Source: Gnetum montanum
Taxonomy: Eukaryota; Streptophyta; Gnetopsida; Gnetales; Gnetaceae
Assembly: GCA_015680685.1 (NCBI GenBank)
Contig: MNCI01029492.1
Span: 211,425 to 275,424 of the forward strand
Direction of reading: 5' to 3'
DNA: 64,000 nucleotides
The notes under the pieces were generated by a model. That model searched no databases. It saw only the letters and a program-made list of their open reading frames with translations, and was not told the origin of the DNA. Shown here piece by piece: positions 31,251-43,392 of this stretch (positions are counted from its first letter, which is position 1; each line of letters opens with the position of its first letter). Both the position numbers and the translations under genes were made by a program.

Positions 31251-31291
31251 TACCTTAGAAATATCAGGGCTAACCTTAGAAACATCAGGGC
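31251..31291. repeat. Imperfect 20-21-bp tandem duplication
   Basis: TACCTTAGAAATATCAGGGC at 31251-31270 is followed by TAACCTTAGAAACATCAGGG and C at 31271-31291. Confidence 0.85.
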
Positions 31292-31299
31292 TAACTTGT

Positions 31300-32214
31300 A
31301 TCCATTTATCTTTAATTAGGATGTACAATTAGTTAGTGATCATTAATTGTTGATTACAAATTATGTTGTCAGGTACAACGGACCTTCTTCAAATATTGTC
31401 TTGAATGATATTATTTCTGTAGCATTTTCCTTTTTCAAATAGTGTCCTGCCTTTAATTTGTTTAGTTTGTTTTCACTGCGTTGATTTTTGCTCGGGCTTA
31501 TTGGGGGCAGTGGCCCAATAAGCAGCAAAAATTTAGTCTCCATTTTTTTTTGGAAAAATAATGATGTGCTTGAATGGTTCACATAAAGCTATTAAAATGA
31601 TACAAATAAATTTTTAAAATACTTTTTTTCAAAAAATGTCTGTTACACTTCTCATGTAGGTTAAGAATTCCCATGTAGGTTAAAATTCTTAAGATGTTAT
31701 CCTTGCCCAGCATCAAGATATAGATCCCTCTAATGGCTAGGTGTTGAGAATATACAAATTTTCATGTTTGAAAAGAACGCCATGTTGAAAGTTACGATAG
31801 AACCTAAAAATCTATATGTTTGGAGAACACACCATGATGAAAGTGGTGACTTAACTTGTTATTCTTTTGGAATTTCTCAACGCTTACACGATGACTATTC
31901 TCATTCCAAGTGTTAAAACCTTGTCGTATCGTAAAATAAATGCACTAAATATTTTGGCTTGGGAGTTATTTTAAGGTTCTCAATGCACAACGGGTTGCCA
32001 ATGTTTGTCTTTAAGTCGATATGAGGGGGGGTTGTTAAGGTGAGCTACAAGGTGGAGAAGAAAAATTAAAACCAAAACCTTAACAGAGCCCAATGTTGCA
32101 AGATGACCCCCCAGTCACCTGCAACAAGACAAAAGCTTATCGCACCCCCCAAGACAACAGCTGAAAAAGGAGACCAATACAACTAACTCAAAGAGAAATC
32201 ATTTAGAAAAAGGT
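31300..32214. other. Intergenic sequence, no gene seen
   Basis: AT-rich, with a small duplication CCCATGTAGGTTAA at about 31654-31685. The part near 31990-32214 may belong to the untranslated end of the neighbouring LINE fragment, which would be transcribed leftwards. No open frame with a known domain was found. Confidence 0.35.
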
Positions 32215-33175
32215 AATATTATTGATAAGCCTAGTTCTCGACATTGAAGTTGAACAATACTAGCAATAGAGCATTTCATACAGTAGTCAAATTCATTGTA
32301 ATTTGTGTTTTGATACCAAGCATCTAGGCGACATTTCCAAATAAAGAAGATAATCTCAAATAAGAGGATTTTCCAGGCTTTTTAAAGGTGACGCTTAACA
32401 CAATCATCTTGAAAGATACATTGAGGAAAACCAATAGAATGGTTAGGAAGGAAGACTTGGAGAGATTGACACCATTTCCAAATGTGTTGAGAGAATGAGC
32501 AATCCCAAAAGACATGTTGAAAAGAGTCATCCGCTTTACAAATGGGGCATTTAGGATGATCAATTCCTAAGAAATGAAGCCTATGTCCAATGGGAAGACC
32601 TTGATGAACCAAGGTCCAAAAAAAGAAATGGTACTTAGGTTGGGCCTTGGAAGTCCAAATCCGACGAAAAATAGTTTTCCACTGGTGGTCCTCAAGATGT
32701 AAACTCCAACATCTATTTAGAGTGAAGAATTGAAAAACTTGCGCATGAAACCAAGATTTGGCTTTAGAGATGCGTAAAGAGCGAAGAGGGGAATCGTCAG
32801 GCCAAAACCAATCATCATACCAAGGAGTATTAGTATGCAACTTATGCACAGCAAAGTTGGAAAGAACTTGCTCTATGTGTTGGTAAATGATAATATCTTG
32901 TCTTTGAAAACCCCCATTTTACTTTCGCATGTGTCCAAGAGAGGGTAGGAGAATCATTTCTAACAGTATATAATTGATCAATATGGTGAAGATTGTGGTC
33001 AGCAAAACGATTGGCCCTATGAGAGAATTCATCATAAAGACAACCTCCATTATTTTTAAAAATAGGGGACCGCCAGATTGAGTGAGTCGATATGAGAAGA
33101 GAAAGAAATGGTTTAACATTAAAAGGGAGAAGAGTTAGGTTCACAACCATCTATAAAATTATGCCAAGTATTATA
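32215..33175 (-). pseudogene. LINE (non-LTR retrotransposon) 3' fragment with zf-RVT domain
   Basis: The - frame 32849-32382 carries the layout of the zinc-binding domain at the end of plant L1-like reverse transcriptase proteins. It reads Trp-Lys-Thr-Ile-Phe-Arg-Arg-Ile-Trp, then Phe-Phe-Phe-Trp-Thr-Leu-Val-His with Leu-Pro-Ile-Gly, then Cys-Pro-Ile-Cys, then His-Val-Phe-Trp-Asp-Cys and Ile-Trp-Lys-Trp-Cys. Upstream sequence on - (33150-32842) is the region between RT and zf-RVT, in a shifted frame. The RT itself is absent, typical of 5'-truncated LINEs. It ends downstream near 32215 without a clear poly(A) tail. Confidence 0.8.
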
Positions 33176-33385
33176 AATAAGTTTTTTCTTCAAATTTTGG
33201 GTTCGCACAGACTATTGGCAAAAAAGACACCATTTTATTGATTGCAAGGTATGAAGAAATAAAATAAAATAATCAAGGAGTAAAACCTTTGCCTCAATCA
33301 TAGGTCAATACCATTCAATTTGTGTGAAGGTTGTTGATGAGAATGATAATAATTAAAGAAATAAAATAAATAATGCATTGTTTAG

Positions 33386-33451
33386 TGATGAAGCTTCATA
33401 TATACACAAGTTGTGTCGATGGGCATGCGTCGATGCAAATGTGTCGACACT
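33386..33451 (+). repeat. 5' LTR of element D, first part
   Basis: TGATGAAGCTTCATATATAC at the start equals the start of the 3' LTR at 53406. The fragment breaks at GACACT, where element E begins; the last five bases ACACT are the left target duplication of E. Confidence 0.9.
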
Positions 33452-34319
33452 TGATGAGCAGCAAGGTGCCCTTACGCTTAACCATATGAATCACAAGTGT
33501 TCATGCATGATCCGGTTGAATTCTATGGATGGGACTAGTTGTGGTATCTAGATTGTTAGGCTTTGATTGCAATTTGCTATCTTCCCACTTGGACTAGTGG
33601 TAGTTTTGTCACGTATCATTTAGTCCAAAGTTAGGCATATGATGTTGTCTAATTCTATGCTGCTCCTAGTGACGATAAAGAGATAAATTAACTAAGCTAA
33701 TAAACAATGGAAAACAAGATCTAAACTAGCCTACATGCGATGAGTATTTGCTCTTAATCATCCGTATATGTCCTGGACTTTTGTGAGACTACTTCTAGAA
33801 TTGCCAAGCTTATGTCATTGGGTGTGTCAAACGATACACTACTGAATTACCAAGTATCTACACTTAAACGCTCGTGACTAAGGCATACGCATTCCGCTTA
33901 ATGATAGGAATAATAAATGGCAATAAATGGAAATGTTAATTAAAGGAAATAGTAAACAATTAACAATTAAAAGCAATAATAATCTAAGTGGATGCTACAA
34001 TGATGGGGTAATCTTGATCTTTATTGCCAGCTATGTAATGTGTCCAAGTACGTCACACTGGAACAACGGTGTCATACGATCACAAATATCACACTACGGG
34101 CATGCACTAGGAATAACAAAACTCTACGAGAGACTATCAAAAATTGAAAACTAAAACTATCTTCTCTACATCATGTCTCAACCATGCATCCAAGTGTTGT
34201 ATTTATAAGCTAACCCAAAGGAGACAACATCAGATATCCGACATCACTTCCTAGCTCCGACATTGAGTACCCAACATCGAGTATCCGATATTGGGGTTTG
34301 ACAAATTGATGACTCATCA
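33452..34319 (-). repeat. 3' LTR of element E
   Basis: It is 868 bp, TGATGAGCAG to GACTCATCA on +. It aligns along its full length with 41553-42427; differences are mostly C/T and G/A. GATATC-type U3 words lie at 34225-34297. Confidence 0.9.
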
Positions 34320-34328
34320 TACCTCCAT
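34320..34328 (-). promoter_or_regulatory. Polypurine tract of element E
   Basis: On - it reads ATGGAGGTA before the LTR, one change from the ATGGGGGTA of B, C, D and F. Confidence 0.7.
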
Positions 34329-34479
34329 GACTGCATGAAAACTAGTCTTCGAGTTATACAAAATGAGGAACAAGTTCTTGACAAAATATTAGGAAGGTAT
34401 GGGATTATTGACTAACTTAAACAACAAACAAAATAATTGACTCTTACATGCCATAGTGGTGTAGTACAAAAATGGAACA

Positions 34480-37243
34480 CAATATTATAAGACAAAAACT
34501 GAGAAACTCATGTGGTGCCTAGGGGCGGTGGCTTCTCCATTGGTTACTTCCCTTTGTCACTGGGCTTGTGAAGTTTGTAACGATCGAGCAATGCCTGCAA
34601 CTTTTCCTCTTCCATCCTTAGGTCGTGTACTGTTCAGGTTGCTGAGTCGATGTGTGCTGGCACCGATACATCCCAAGGACATGGTAGTTGTGGAAACATT
34701 TGATTAGCCTTCACATACTAAGCCATAAACTGCCATTGTTCCTCCTCAAAGGCCCTAACTTTTTCTCTAAGTTTATGATAATCTGTTAATATTCAAGCTA
34801 GGTTTGAGGCCACATCCTTCTGTCCTGGTAGCTGGCTTTAATCATCTCCAATTCTGAGTTTGTCACATGTAGCTTCTGCAAAGCATCTTTTTGATCTACA
34901 AACCCCTTTTTGTACAATGCATAGGTGGTTGCTACCTACTTCTCCAACTTGTTTCGAGGTCAACTTGCTATTAACATGGCAAGGTTGGCATATCTGAGGT
35001 TAGCCAACGTTATGTATTCTTTCAAATCTTTAATCTACAGGTCTTTATTCTTTACTTCCGCCTAGTGGACCAAGGCATAGCTAACCAGAATTGGCTGTCA
35101 CTCAAGACTTTGTGTTGACAGGGATCTAATGTGGGCTTTAGCCATCTAGATCTCTTTTTCATCTATCTTCTTGTACGTGCCTACTTCCTCACAGTAGTGT
35201 TTCTTCAATTTCTCATGTTTCTTGGCCTCATTTTGCCACGCACTAATTTCTATTGCTAATTTTTGATGAATCATGCGAACCTTCTTTATTGAGAGGGTTT
35301 TGTTTTCTTTGGCCAATCTATTAATGTCCTAGTTGACCCTCACCAGTTGTTCTCTTGACCGGTGGACGCTCTCCTCAAGGATGTTCTTTTGCTTTTTGAC
35401 TGTGGTCAATCTTGAATTCTCAGCAACGAGCTGCTTGTTTTCTTCTTGTGTAGCAGTCATTACCTTTTTATAAGCATGGGACTATGCACCAGTAACAAAG
35501 GCATTCCAGACTACTTTCTCTTTTTCTTGTTCTGCAACAGCACTCTTCTTAGTCAACTTCTCCAACTACTCCATCCTAAATTGTTCTAACTAGTTAGGCA
35601 CAACAAAATGGGCAGGGTCCCATCATTCAACTCCCAAGGTAGCCAGCTCTTATTGTAGTCTTTGTACTTTTGCTTCTGCATGTTCTGCCCTAACTTCAAC
35701 CATGATCATCTTTCCTTTAGTGGCAATGAGGTATGACTATGTTGTAGTGACATAACTAGGGATGTCAAACAAAGTAGTCATCACTTGCCCCATCTACAAC
35801 AGTTGATCCAATACATCCTCATGCACCGCACGAGTCATTGAAGTCCTAGCCAGCATTTATGCATCTCTGGTCCTAGTAAGATCTATTGGGGGCACAATAA
35901 GCACATTGAATGATTCTTTGATATGATCTGTGATTACTTCTACTGTGCCTGCCACATCCTGATGTTGCATTACCACAACTGTGGCACCTTCTCCAGTTTC
36001 AAGCATCACCTAGAAGGATGCAACATTCCCATAGATTTGCCTAGACCATTGGGATCCTCCTCCTAATTGTAACTAGATCACCTCTTGTTGGATCAGTTGA
36101 AACAGTGGGCTATACAACATCATCAATCACTTTGAAGAGATTAGACTCATCCGTACTTCCCCAGCTGATAGCTTCAACGATCTTCTATAAATGGTTCATT
36201 GAGGGCTTGTAATCTTGCGGCAGTGGTGGTGGCGGAGCTTGTGTCTCTAGGCACTATTCAAGCTCATGTTGTGTTTCTGCTTTTGGCTCTACCTCCTTCT
36301 CCAGTTCTTGCTCTTCACCAAGATCTTTTCTTGGTGCTACAGGTTTGAGGAGTTCAACAAAATAGGTGTTCTGAGCCTTTTTAGGAATATCATTTGTATA
36401 TCCCATGATTCCAATGCATTTGCATAGCTTCTTGATTAGGCAAGGGAGTGAGAGTGTTAGCTTTCCTACCCTTTTCTCTTTAAACCGTTGTTGAATTTCA
36501 ATGAAGTAAAATTGGGGAAGATTGGTCGCATATTTTCCCATTAAGATAGCACTTTCCCTGGCCGCATATGTTGAAATTTTGTTAAGCACCTTGGTGAGAA
36601 ATAGGTGGTATATACCGATCTTGAAGTATGTCCTCTCTTCTAGAGTAAGTTCATTATATGTTTTATCCTCTTTGCCATACACCTGTTTTAGCCACAGTTT
36701 TTTGGTATCAGGGTCAAATATGGTGGACAAATGGGCTACCTTAGCCCTTTCGTTTGGTAGATTCAGAGCCGCTGCAATGGCCTTGACTGAAAAAGAAACA
36801 TTAACTCCACAAATGTTAACAGTGGTGCCCTCATCTTTGTTGTGCCAAAATTGATGAGTCTCACCAAGGTACCACTCGCCACTGTCTGAAAGAATGGGTC
36901 ACAAAGCTGATGCCTTAAGTTGTGTTTGAATTGCTTCTAGAGCAAACTCCATAAACGGGCCAAAATTCATTTCCATGATGATAGAGATCAATGTGGACTT
37001 TTCTTGAATGGCAACAAGATAATCAAGGGGCAACATGAGATGTTGTCCCTCCATGAGAGCTTGCATTCCTACAGCCTCTCCTTGGACTAACTATCCAATA
37101 GTAGGAGCCTCTTGATGAATGTTGAATGAATGGGCTTCTTGCTCTTGATGTTTTGCATGTTCGCCTTGTTGGCCTCGACTACCTCATGGACACTTAGCTG
37201 CTCTTTGTAAAGGTTCACCTTATGCACCTCTTTTTGGGTCCAT
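34480..37243 (-). pseudogene. Env-position ORF of element E
   Basis: The likely start is ATGGACCC on - at 37243. The conserved Gly-Glu-Trp-Tyr-Leu-Gly-Glu-Thr block lies at about 36888-36865. An open frame of 158 codons (36730-36254) covers the part resembling the putative plant transposon protein domain, with Phe-Ile-Glu-Ile-Gln-Gln-Arg-Phe and Leu-Pro-Cys-Leu-Ile-Lys-Lys-Leu-Cys. Further on, 36100-34500 encodes a stop-broken Leu/Glu/Lys-rich coiled-coil-like region. It closely parallels the ORF of F. No signal peptide or membrane anchor is evident. Confidence 0.65.
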
Positions 37244-37308
37244 CCTTATAATACCCTTCGGGTGATAGCAAATTTTAGCAATTTGGTGCAAGTTTCACAT
37301 GCAAGTAG

Positions 37309-37324
37309 CCCCCCCCCCCCCCCC
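37309..37324 (-). repeat. Homopolymer run of 16 C (G on the element strand)
   Basis: Sixteen consecutive C on +, inside the leader region of the env-position ORF of E. It is absent from B and D. Confidence 0.9.
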
Positions 37325-37499
37325 ACAACCAACTTGAACACTCCAAGTTTAGGTAGGTTCAAATGACACAAAAATTGGAGTGGTAGAGAGCCAAATATTG
37401 CAAGTGGAAAGTGAGTGTGCAAAGCTCTTAAGTCGCGAGAGAAAATTTGAATAACTCCCCTAGCTACAAATGATGAAAATGAAGTTTGGGCACCACGAG

Positions 37500-37580
37500 G
37501 GTCATATATATAGTTTTTATGTGACTCAACATCAGGTATGTGATGTCGCGTTAGATTCGACGTCGGGTAGTCAACATAAA
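37500..37580 (-). promoter_or_regulatory. Internal LTR-like promoter of element E
   Basis: On + coordinates, ACATCAGGTATGTGATGTCG (37529-37548) differs at three positions from ACATCGGGTATCTGATATCG (42382-42401) in the element's own LTR. A TATATATA box lies at 37504-37512, about 15 bp downstream on the element strand. In the LTR a similar word (42329-42349) lies about 19 bp upstream of CTATAAATAC. It is placed about 260 bp before the env-position ATG. Function is inferred. Confidence 0.45.
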
Positions 37581-37599
37581 GGTCCATGAATATTCACTA

Positions 37600-38960
37600 A
37601 ATGGGGTAGTTAAGCATGGAAATTGAAGCTCTATGATTAGTTGGAAGGTTTGAGGTTAGGTTCATAGTTCTGGGCAAGTGGAAAATCAATTTGAGGCACT
37701 GAAAGTCTAATAAGGTGGAGTCGTCAATGTGAAAAGCACTCAAATGAGCAAGAAAAAGGGCATTGAAATTGAAGTTGTGGACGGATCAATTATAGGATAA
37801 AGAAAATGACAAAATATAACAAGTGAGCACTTAGGAGGTAAAGAGTGATGTGGGTGTGTCAAACAAGTACAAGTCACAAAAGTTACACAAGTGGGTTCTC
37901 CCCAAAGCAAGCTCTAGCCTATGATGCCCTTATGTAACCACACCTAAAAATGTCTAGAGGCACTAAAGGGGTTGAATGCAACACATACCTATGCAACAAA
38001 ACACACATGTTAAACCACAAATTTGAGATAATAACTCTATGTTACACAAAATCACAAGTTATGATCACCCAGATAATGAAATGAGATGGACTATAGAAAG
38101 GATTGCAAAAATTGGGACATGAGGTGTCCTACCATGGTCGCAATGAAACCTTGTGTGTTATTAATGGTTAAATAACCATGAGTACTTTTTTTTGAGATTC
38201 AAACCAAGTCCAAACCACATTTCAATGACATCACATTATTTCATCCCATCGGCAAACAATCATAAGATGATCATAGTTGCAAGGAATAACATCACTTGGT
38301 GTTTTGTCCAAGGGAGGACTTTTTGATGGCACACATTTTTTCTCTTTTTCGGTTTCTTTCTTTTTTTCAATTTTGAGAAGCTGCCAACCTTTAGGCATGG
38401 ATACATGTCTTTCCAGTGGGACTCGCAGAAGTTTATTTAGTGTCATTTTAGGTTACTCTTACTCCCATTTTTCATTAGATCTACAAGGATATGGTTACAA
38501 CCTTAACAACATGATAAAACATACAGAAGTGGCCAAAGAGAATCCACAAATCCCTTTGATGTCACACCCCTTACATTTTGCTTTGGTTCTGCACTCTTTT
38601 GTCTAGACACAATGATTATGAAGTTATTTTTAGTCTCATGGTGAAAAAGGATGTCATTATGACTAGAGCAAGAAACTCTTATTAATGGAATGGATGGATG
38701 GATGGCATGGTCTCAATGTCCAAATAATCAATCCCCTATATCTTGACAACACAAAGAAAACCTCATCTCAATGGGCAACATGATCATTTTATTCACAAGC
38801 GAGATTACATAACAAAGATAATGAAAACAACAACTAGAAAAATTGGAAGAAATAGGAAAATTTGGATCAAGAAATAGGAAAATGACAAAAAATTGTAAAA
38901 AAAAAAAAGATGAAAAGCACTTAAGAATCCTGAAGCTTAGAATGGGGGGTAAACCCCATG
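37600..38960 (-). other. Non-coding spacer of element E
   Basis: On -, it starts with a CATGGGG tract (about 38962-38955) and the same AAGTGCTTTTC-type sequence that follows the internal polypurine tract in B. No domain-bearing frame is seen. Pol is missing upstream of it. Confidence 0.5.
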
Positions 38961-38999
38961 ACTAAACATTTGGTCATGACAAGGATTAATAAGTGGATA

Positions 39000-41432
39000 A
39001 ATAGGATCCATGCATGTATGAATCATTGGTAACCATTCATGCCCTAGCCATTGGATGTCTATTGGTGTTGTGATGGCTGGGTAAAAAAATCATTGGTCAC
39101 ATGCTTGTTTGTTAAATGTATGGTGGATTAGGGTATAAGGTGTGTTAACATTATGGATGTTTGGGTCATAACTACACCCTTGATCATGATATGGTATGTA
39201 TGGATTTATTTGTCTTCCCACACTGTTAGATTCATTGTTTGGATTTGGGATTGGAGTAATGATGGATGGTGATCCTTGTGTAGGATTAGAGGATGGTGGT
39301 TGAGACAAGGAAGGTGGTGCACTAAATTGGCATTGTGCTAGCTCAGATGATGTGGTGGGTCCATGCATGATTTGCTTCAACTTACAACCTTTCCTCCAAA
39401 AGGGACGTTTCCTACATTAAGGTTGAGACCCACTAGTGTCAGCATGTCTATGCACATTTGTAGCACAAGCAGCATTCATTTGTTGATATTGTGATGTTGA
39501 ACCTTCCTATGTTACTAGTAATGGCATATATTGAGGTGGAGTATGAGAATATCAAGGGTAGGATTAATGGTAAGAGGTGCAAGGTGGTGATCCTTTAGGG
39601 GATGTCATGGGTTGATGGTACTTGGGAGAGTGGTAGTGGTGATTTGAAGTAGAGGATGTAGAACTAGTTGGCGAAATAGGATGTTGAACATAATATCCAT
39701 ACTATTTTGGCAAATAGGGCTAGCTTGGTGGTGGCCTCCCCCATGACTGTGGTTGTTGCCACTATAGTTGATGACCATGTTGAGGTTGGTAATAAGTCCC
39801 CTTAGGATGGTACAATTAGTTGTGGGACTATCTATAATTAGCTTGTGGGAGAGGAAATCTCTTGGGCATGTACTTGTGCAGAAGTTCCAGATTTTAAGCA
39901 CTTGCCCAATACTCTTGTAGATGTAACAAAACTAGGCAATGGCCCTTCGAATGGTCATATACATAGATTCCACATCCATTATCTTCATTTGTAGTTGAGT
40001 CTGTAGCCTCGCTTTCTTTAGCCATGTTTCCCATTTACCGAAAAGTGTTCTTGGCTATTTCTTGGTTCTCTATCCTTTGTTGATTATGATCACTTGGCTT
40101 ATTTTGCATGATCCTCTCCTCAATTGTCTCAATAAGAGTTGTAACATTTTCATATATCCATTTGGAAATCCTATTAAACTTTGCTTCAATTTCATATATA
40201 GACTTCTATATTGGCAAGGTTTGTTGCAGAATCACCCTATCAAGAGTGGTTTCATTCTCCTTACCATAGATCTGGACCTCCTTGTATTGAAGAGTTGGGT
40301 CCCATTAATATTTCTTGACATTCTTTCATTTGCATATCTCGCCTTCTTCTTTTTCCACACACGCAATTAGCTCTTTGATTTGATGGGCTTTGAGTTCATA
40401 TAATTGCCTTGGGGCATACATCCCAAGGGTCTCCCTTGTTTCATTATGAAGCCCATCTATGATGTGGAAAAATTACCTTTCTTTGGAGAAACCATGGCCT
40501 GGGCATCTACTCAGTAAGGCATAATATCTATCTAAGGCCATGTCCAAGGGTTTATGTTGTTCTTGCTTCCACTCTTAGATCTGTCTCCTCAAATTGAACA
40601 CCCTCACATAAGTTTGGTATTTCTTGTTAAAAAGTTCAAGGATTGTGGACCATCACTGGAATGAATTCGGTCTCAATGATTGATATCACACTTCCACTCT
40701 ATCAATGAGTGTCCTATGAAAGAGCTTAAGCTTTTGCCATCCATTTTCAATGTTATAGCATACATAGGCATCCTAGAAGGCTTGTAAATGTTGTTGTGGG
40801 TCTGAATCATAGCCTCCTACAAATCTAGCGATATTATTCATATCAAGTCTAGGTAGGTGACTCTCTTTGTGATGCTTGTGAGATATCTTAACTACCTCTA
40901 TTATTTTCATCATGCTCTTGATGGCCAAGAAGGGTTCATCATCATCAGACAAGTTGTGATGAAAATTTCTATTTGATTGATGGTAACGATTGAACTTGTG
41001 TTCATGTTGATGACCTTGAGTGTGTTTGTGGGTTTGATTTTTACTTTTATTCTAACCCTTTAGTGGAACTGTATCCCTTTACCTACGTTCATCTTTGTCA
41101 GAACTAGACATTGAAGGGGAAGAGGAAGACGAGGAATTGAAAGGTTTGTCATGGCTACTATGGTGTTCTTCAGGGTCCCTTGATTTACCATTTTTGGGAT
41201 TTGAGGAGGTCTTAGGCCTAGAGGCCTTCCCTAGTTCAGGACTTACTTCATCTCCTCCAAGATTGTTTATCTTAGGTGAACGTAGTCTTTGTGTGTTGTC
41301 AGGGTGATCATGAACATAAGCAACCCCTGCATAAGGTTGGTCACTCCAATTTTCTTCATCGTATATCTCATTATTTCTCCAATGAATGTGTTTGCTATAC
41401 AATGCATTGTCACTTCCGTGTGTGAGAGACAT
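39000..41432 (-). pseudogene. gag relic of element E
   Basis: A likely start ATG lies at 41432 on -. The first 117 codons are open and end in a Ser/Asp-rich stretch. The conserved gag core lies at about 40640-40380 on -, including the segment equivalent to Gln-Gly-Trp-Lys and His-Ile-Ile-Asp-Gly-Leu. The C-terminal part (39901-39090) is rich in Pro, His, Tyr, Gln and Asn, with two open stretches of about 97 codons. It has no CCHC motif. It is better preserved than the gag of A, B or C. Confidence 0.75.
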
Positions 41433-41533
41433 TGTTGTTGGTGTGTGTGTGAGTTAATATTTTCTAAAAGATATATCATTAATACCTTTACAGCAATTTT
41501 GTATAATATAACTAATCTAGATAACTAGCACCA

Positions 41534-41551
41534 TCTCCGGCAACGGTGCCA
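41534..41551 (-). promoter_or_regulatory. Primer-binding site of element E (tRNA-Asp type)
   Basis: On -, one base after the LTR, TGGCACCGTTGCCGGAGA. The 3' end of plant tRNA-Asp would pair with TGGCGCCGTTGCCGGGGA; two G-to-A transitions separate them. A tRNA-Asp primer is a known trait of Athila-lineage elements. Confidence 0.85.
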
Positions 41552-41552
41552 A

Positions 41553-42427
41553 TGATGAGCAGCGAGGTACCCCTATGCTCAACCATACGAATCACAAGTG
41601 TTCACGCACGATCCAGTCGAGTTCCATGGATGGGACTAGTTGTGGCATCTAGATCACTAGGCTTTGATAATAGTGCGTTGTCTTCCCACTTGGACTAGTG
41701 GTAGCTTTGTCACATATGGTTTAGTCCAAAGTGAGGCATATGATGTTGTCTAATTCTATGCTGCTCCTAACAAAGATAAAGAGATAAATTAACTAAGCTA
41801 ATGAACAATGGAAAACAAGGTCTAAACTAGCCTACGTGCGATGAGTATCTGCTCTTAATTGTTCGTATACGTCTTGGACTTCGTGACACTACTTCTAGAA
41901 TTGCCAAGCGTATGTCACTAGGTGTGTCAAATGATACATTGCTAGATTACCAAGTATCTACACTTAAACACTTATGGCTAAGGCATACACATTCTGCTTA
42001 ATTACAGGAATAATAAATAGCAATAAATGGAAATGTTAACTAAAGAAAATAGTAAATAGTTAATAATTAAAAGTAATAATAATCTAAGTGGATGCTACAA
42101 TGATGGGGTTAATCTTGATATTTATTGCCAATCATGTAATGTATCCAAGTATGTCACACTCAAAAAAAGGTGTCGTATGATTACAAACATCACACTACAA
42201 GCATGCACTAGGAATAACAAAAGTTTAAGAAAGATTATCAAAAATTGAAAACTAAAACTATCTTCTCTACATCATGTCTCAACTGTGCACCCCAAGTGTT
42301 GTATTTATAGGCTAAACCAGAGGAGATGACATCGAATATCTGACATCACTTCCTAGCTTTGACATTAGATACCCAACTTCAACATCGGGTATCTGATATC
42401 GAGGCCTGACAAATTGATGACTCATCA
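41553..42427 (-). repeat. 5' LTR of element E
   Basis: It is 875 bp, TGATGAGCAG to GACTCATCA on +. On the element strand CTATAAATAC lies at 42310-42301. GATATC-type words lie at 42329-42401, upstream of the TATA box on the element strand. Confidence 0.9.
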
Positions 42428-43219
42428 ACGCTGATGTAGGCAAAGCTTATATAAATATGTGCATGAACTGCATTTATGGCACCTTAAAACTATAATGTAG
42501 TGAAGCTCTTGCAGTTTGATTTCTCTAAAGTTAAACTATTTTCCTCTGTGTGTCCATAGTGTGAATTCAAGAGATTGTACATATCTTTATTCGAGTGTCG
42601 TGTACATGAACATATTAGCATAACCGACAATAAAGATGAGATTTTTGATATTCATTGCAGCACTTGGATTAGTTTAATCTCTCTTATTTGTACTCTACTT
42701 TTAATGCAATTTACTTTTATAAGTACTAATTAATTCATGCACTTAATCATAAATACATAAGTATGACCACCTCAAACATGACATGTTACACTTGGTAATC
42801 TCAATAGCAATCATTTGGTAACACCCAGTAATAGTTGTTTGGTAACCCAATAGTGTAATTTGAGTTCAAGATGTGTACAGTAAATTAGAATAACTACTGA
42901 TGTTAGGATAGTTAGTCATTAAAATAGTGAAGTAGTTAAAAAGTTAGATATTAAATATTCATTTATGCACCTAGCTCTTAGGATAAAAAAATATATGTAA
43001 AACATTTACAGAAATAAACATTATAAGCTTTAACTTACATTTAACCATATGTATTGAAAACACAAGTATGAGTTAGGAAGACAGTGATCATACAATCCCT
43101 TGACTCACTGTCTAGGACTATGAGCAAACTTAGAAACTAAGTCTATAAAATTTGATTGAATCCTTAGTGCATGCTTGTGATTTGTATGGTTGAGCATAGG
43201 GTATACCCGCTGCTCATCA
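42428..43219 (+). repeat. 5' LTR of element D, second part
   Basis: It resumes with ACGCTGATGTAGGC, equal to the 3' LTR of D at about 53491, and continues through TATATAAATATG (about 42448), AATAAAGATGAG (about 42630) and U5 to GCTCATCA at 43219. It retains about 100 bp near its end that the 3' LTR has lost. Confidence 0.9.
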
Positions 43220-43220
43220 T

Positions 43221-43238
43221 TGGTATCATTGTTGGAGA
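43221..43238 (+). promoter_or_regulatory. Primer-binding site of element D (decayed tRNA-Asp type)
   Basis: TGGTATCATTGTTGGAGA starts one base after the LTR. It differs from the tRNA-Asp complement only by C-to-T or G-to-A changes, consistent with cytosine-deamination decay. Confidence 0.7.
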
Positions 43239-43392
43239 TTTACTTTAGCTAAGTGCACTAAGTAGGAAAAGATTGTGAAGTTACACAAAAATGTTGTAAA
43301 AATCACATAACAAACCACTATCATCCATTAGGGGAATAATTAAAGAAATAATAAAATACCAGAAAGCATGCTATTTTTAATTTATAACTAAT

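Larger units (their letters stand above)
33452..42427 (-). mobile_element. Element E: pol-less Athila-like LTR retrotransposon nested in the 5' LTR of D
   Basis: It is 8976 bp, with LTRs 33452-34319 and 41553-42427. Target duplication is ACACT (33447-33451) and ACGCT (42428-42432), one transition apart. On -, the order is LTR, PBS, gag, spacer, internal promoter, env-position ORF, polypurine tract and LTR. Between gag (ends about 39000) and the spacer beginning with a CATGGGG tract (about 38950-38960) there is no RT, RNase H or integrase. The two LTRs differ by many transitions, so the insertion is old, but it is younger than D. Confidence 0.9.

Noticed and set aside
41095-41307. Acidic frame on + over the gag of E
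   Set aside because: Antisense of the Ser/Asp-rich gag N-terminal region.
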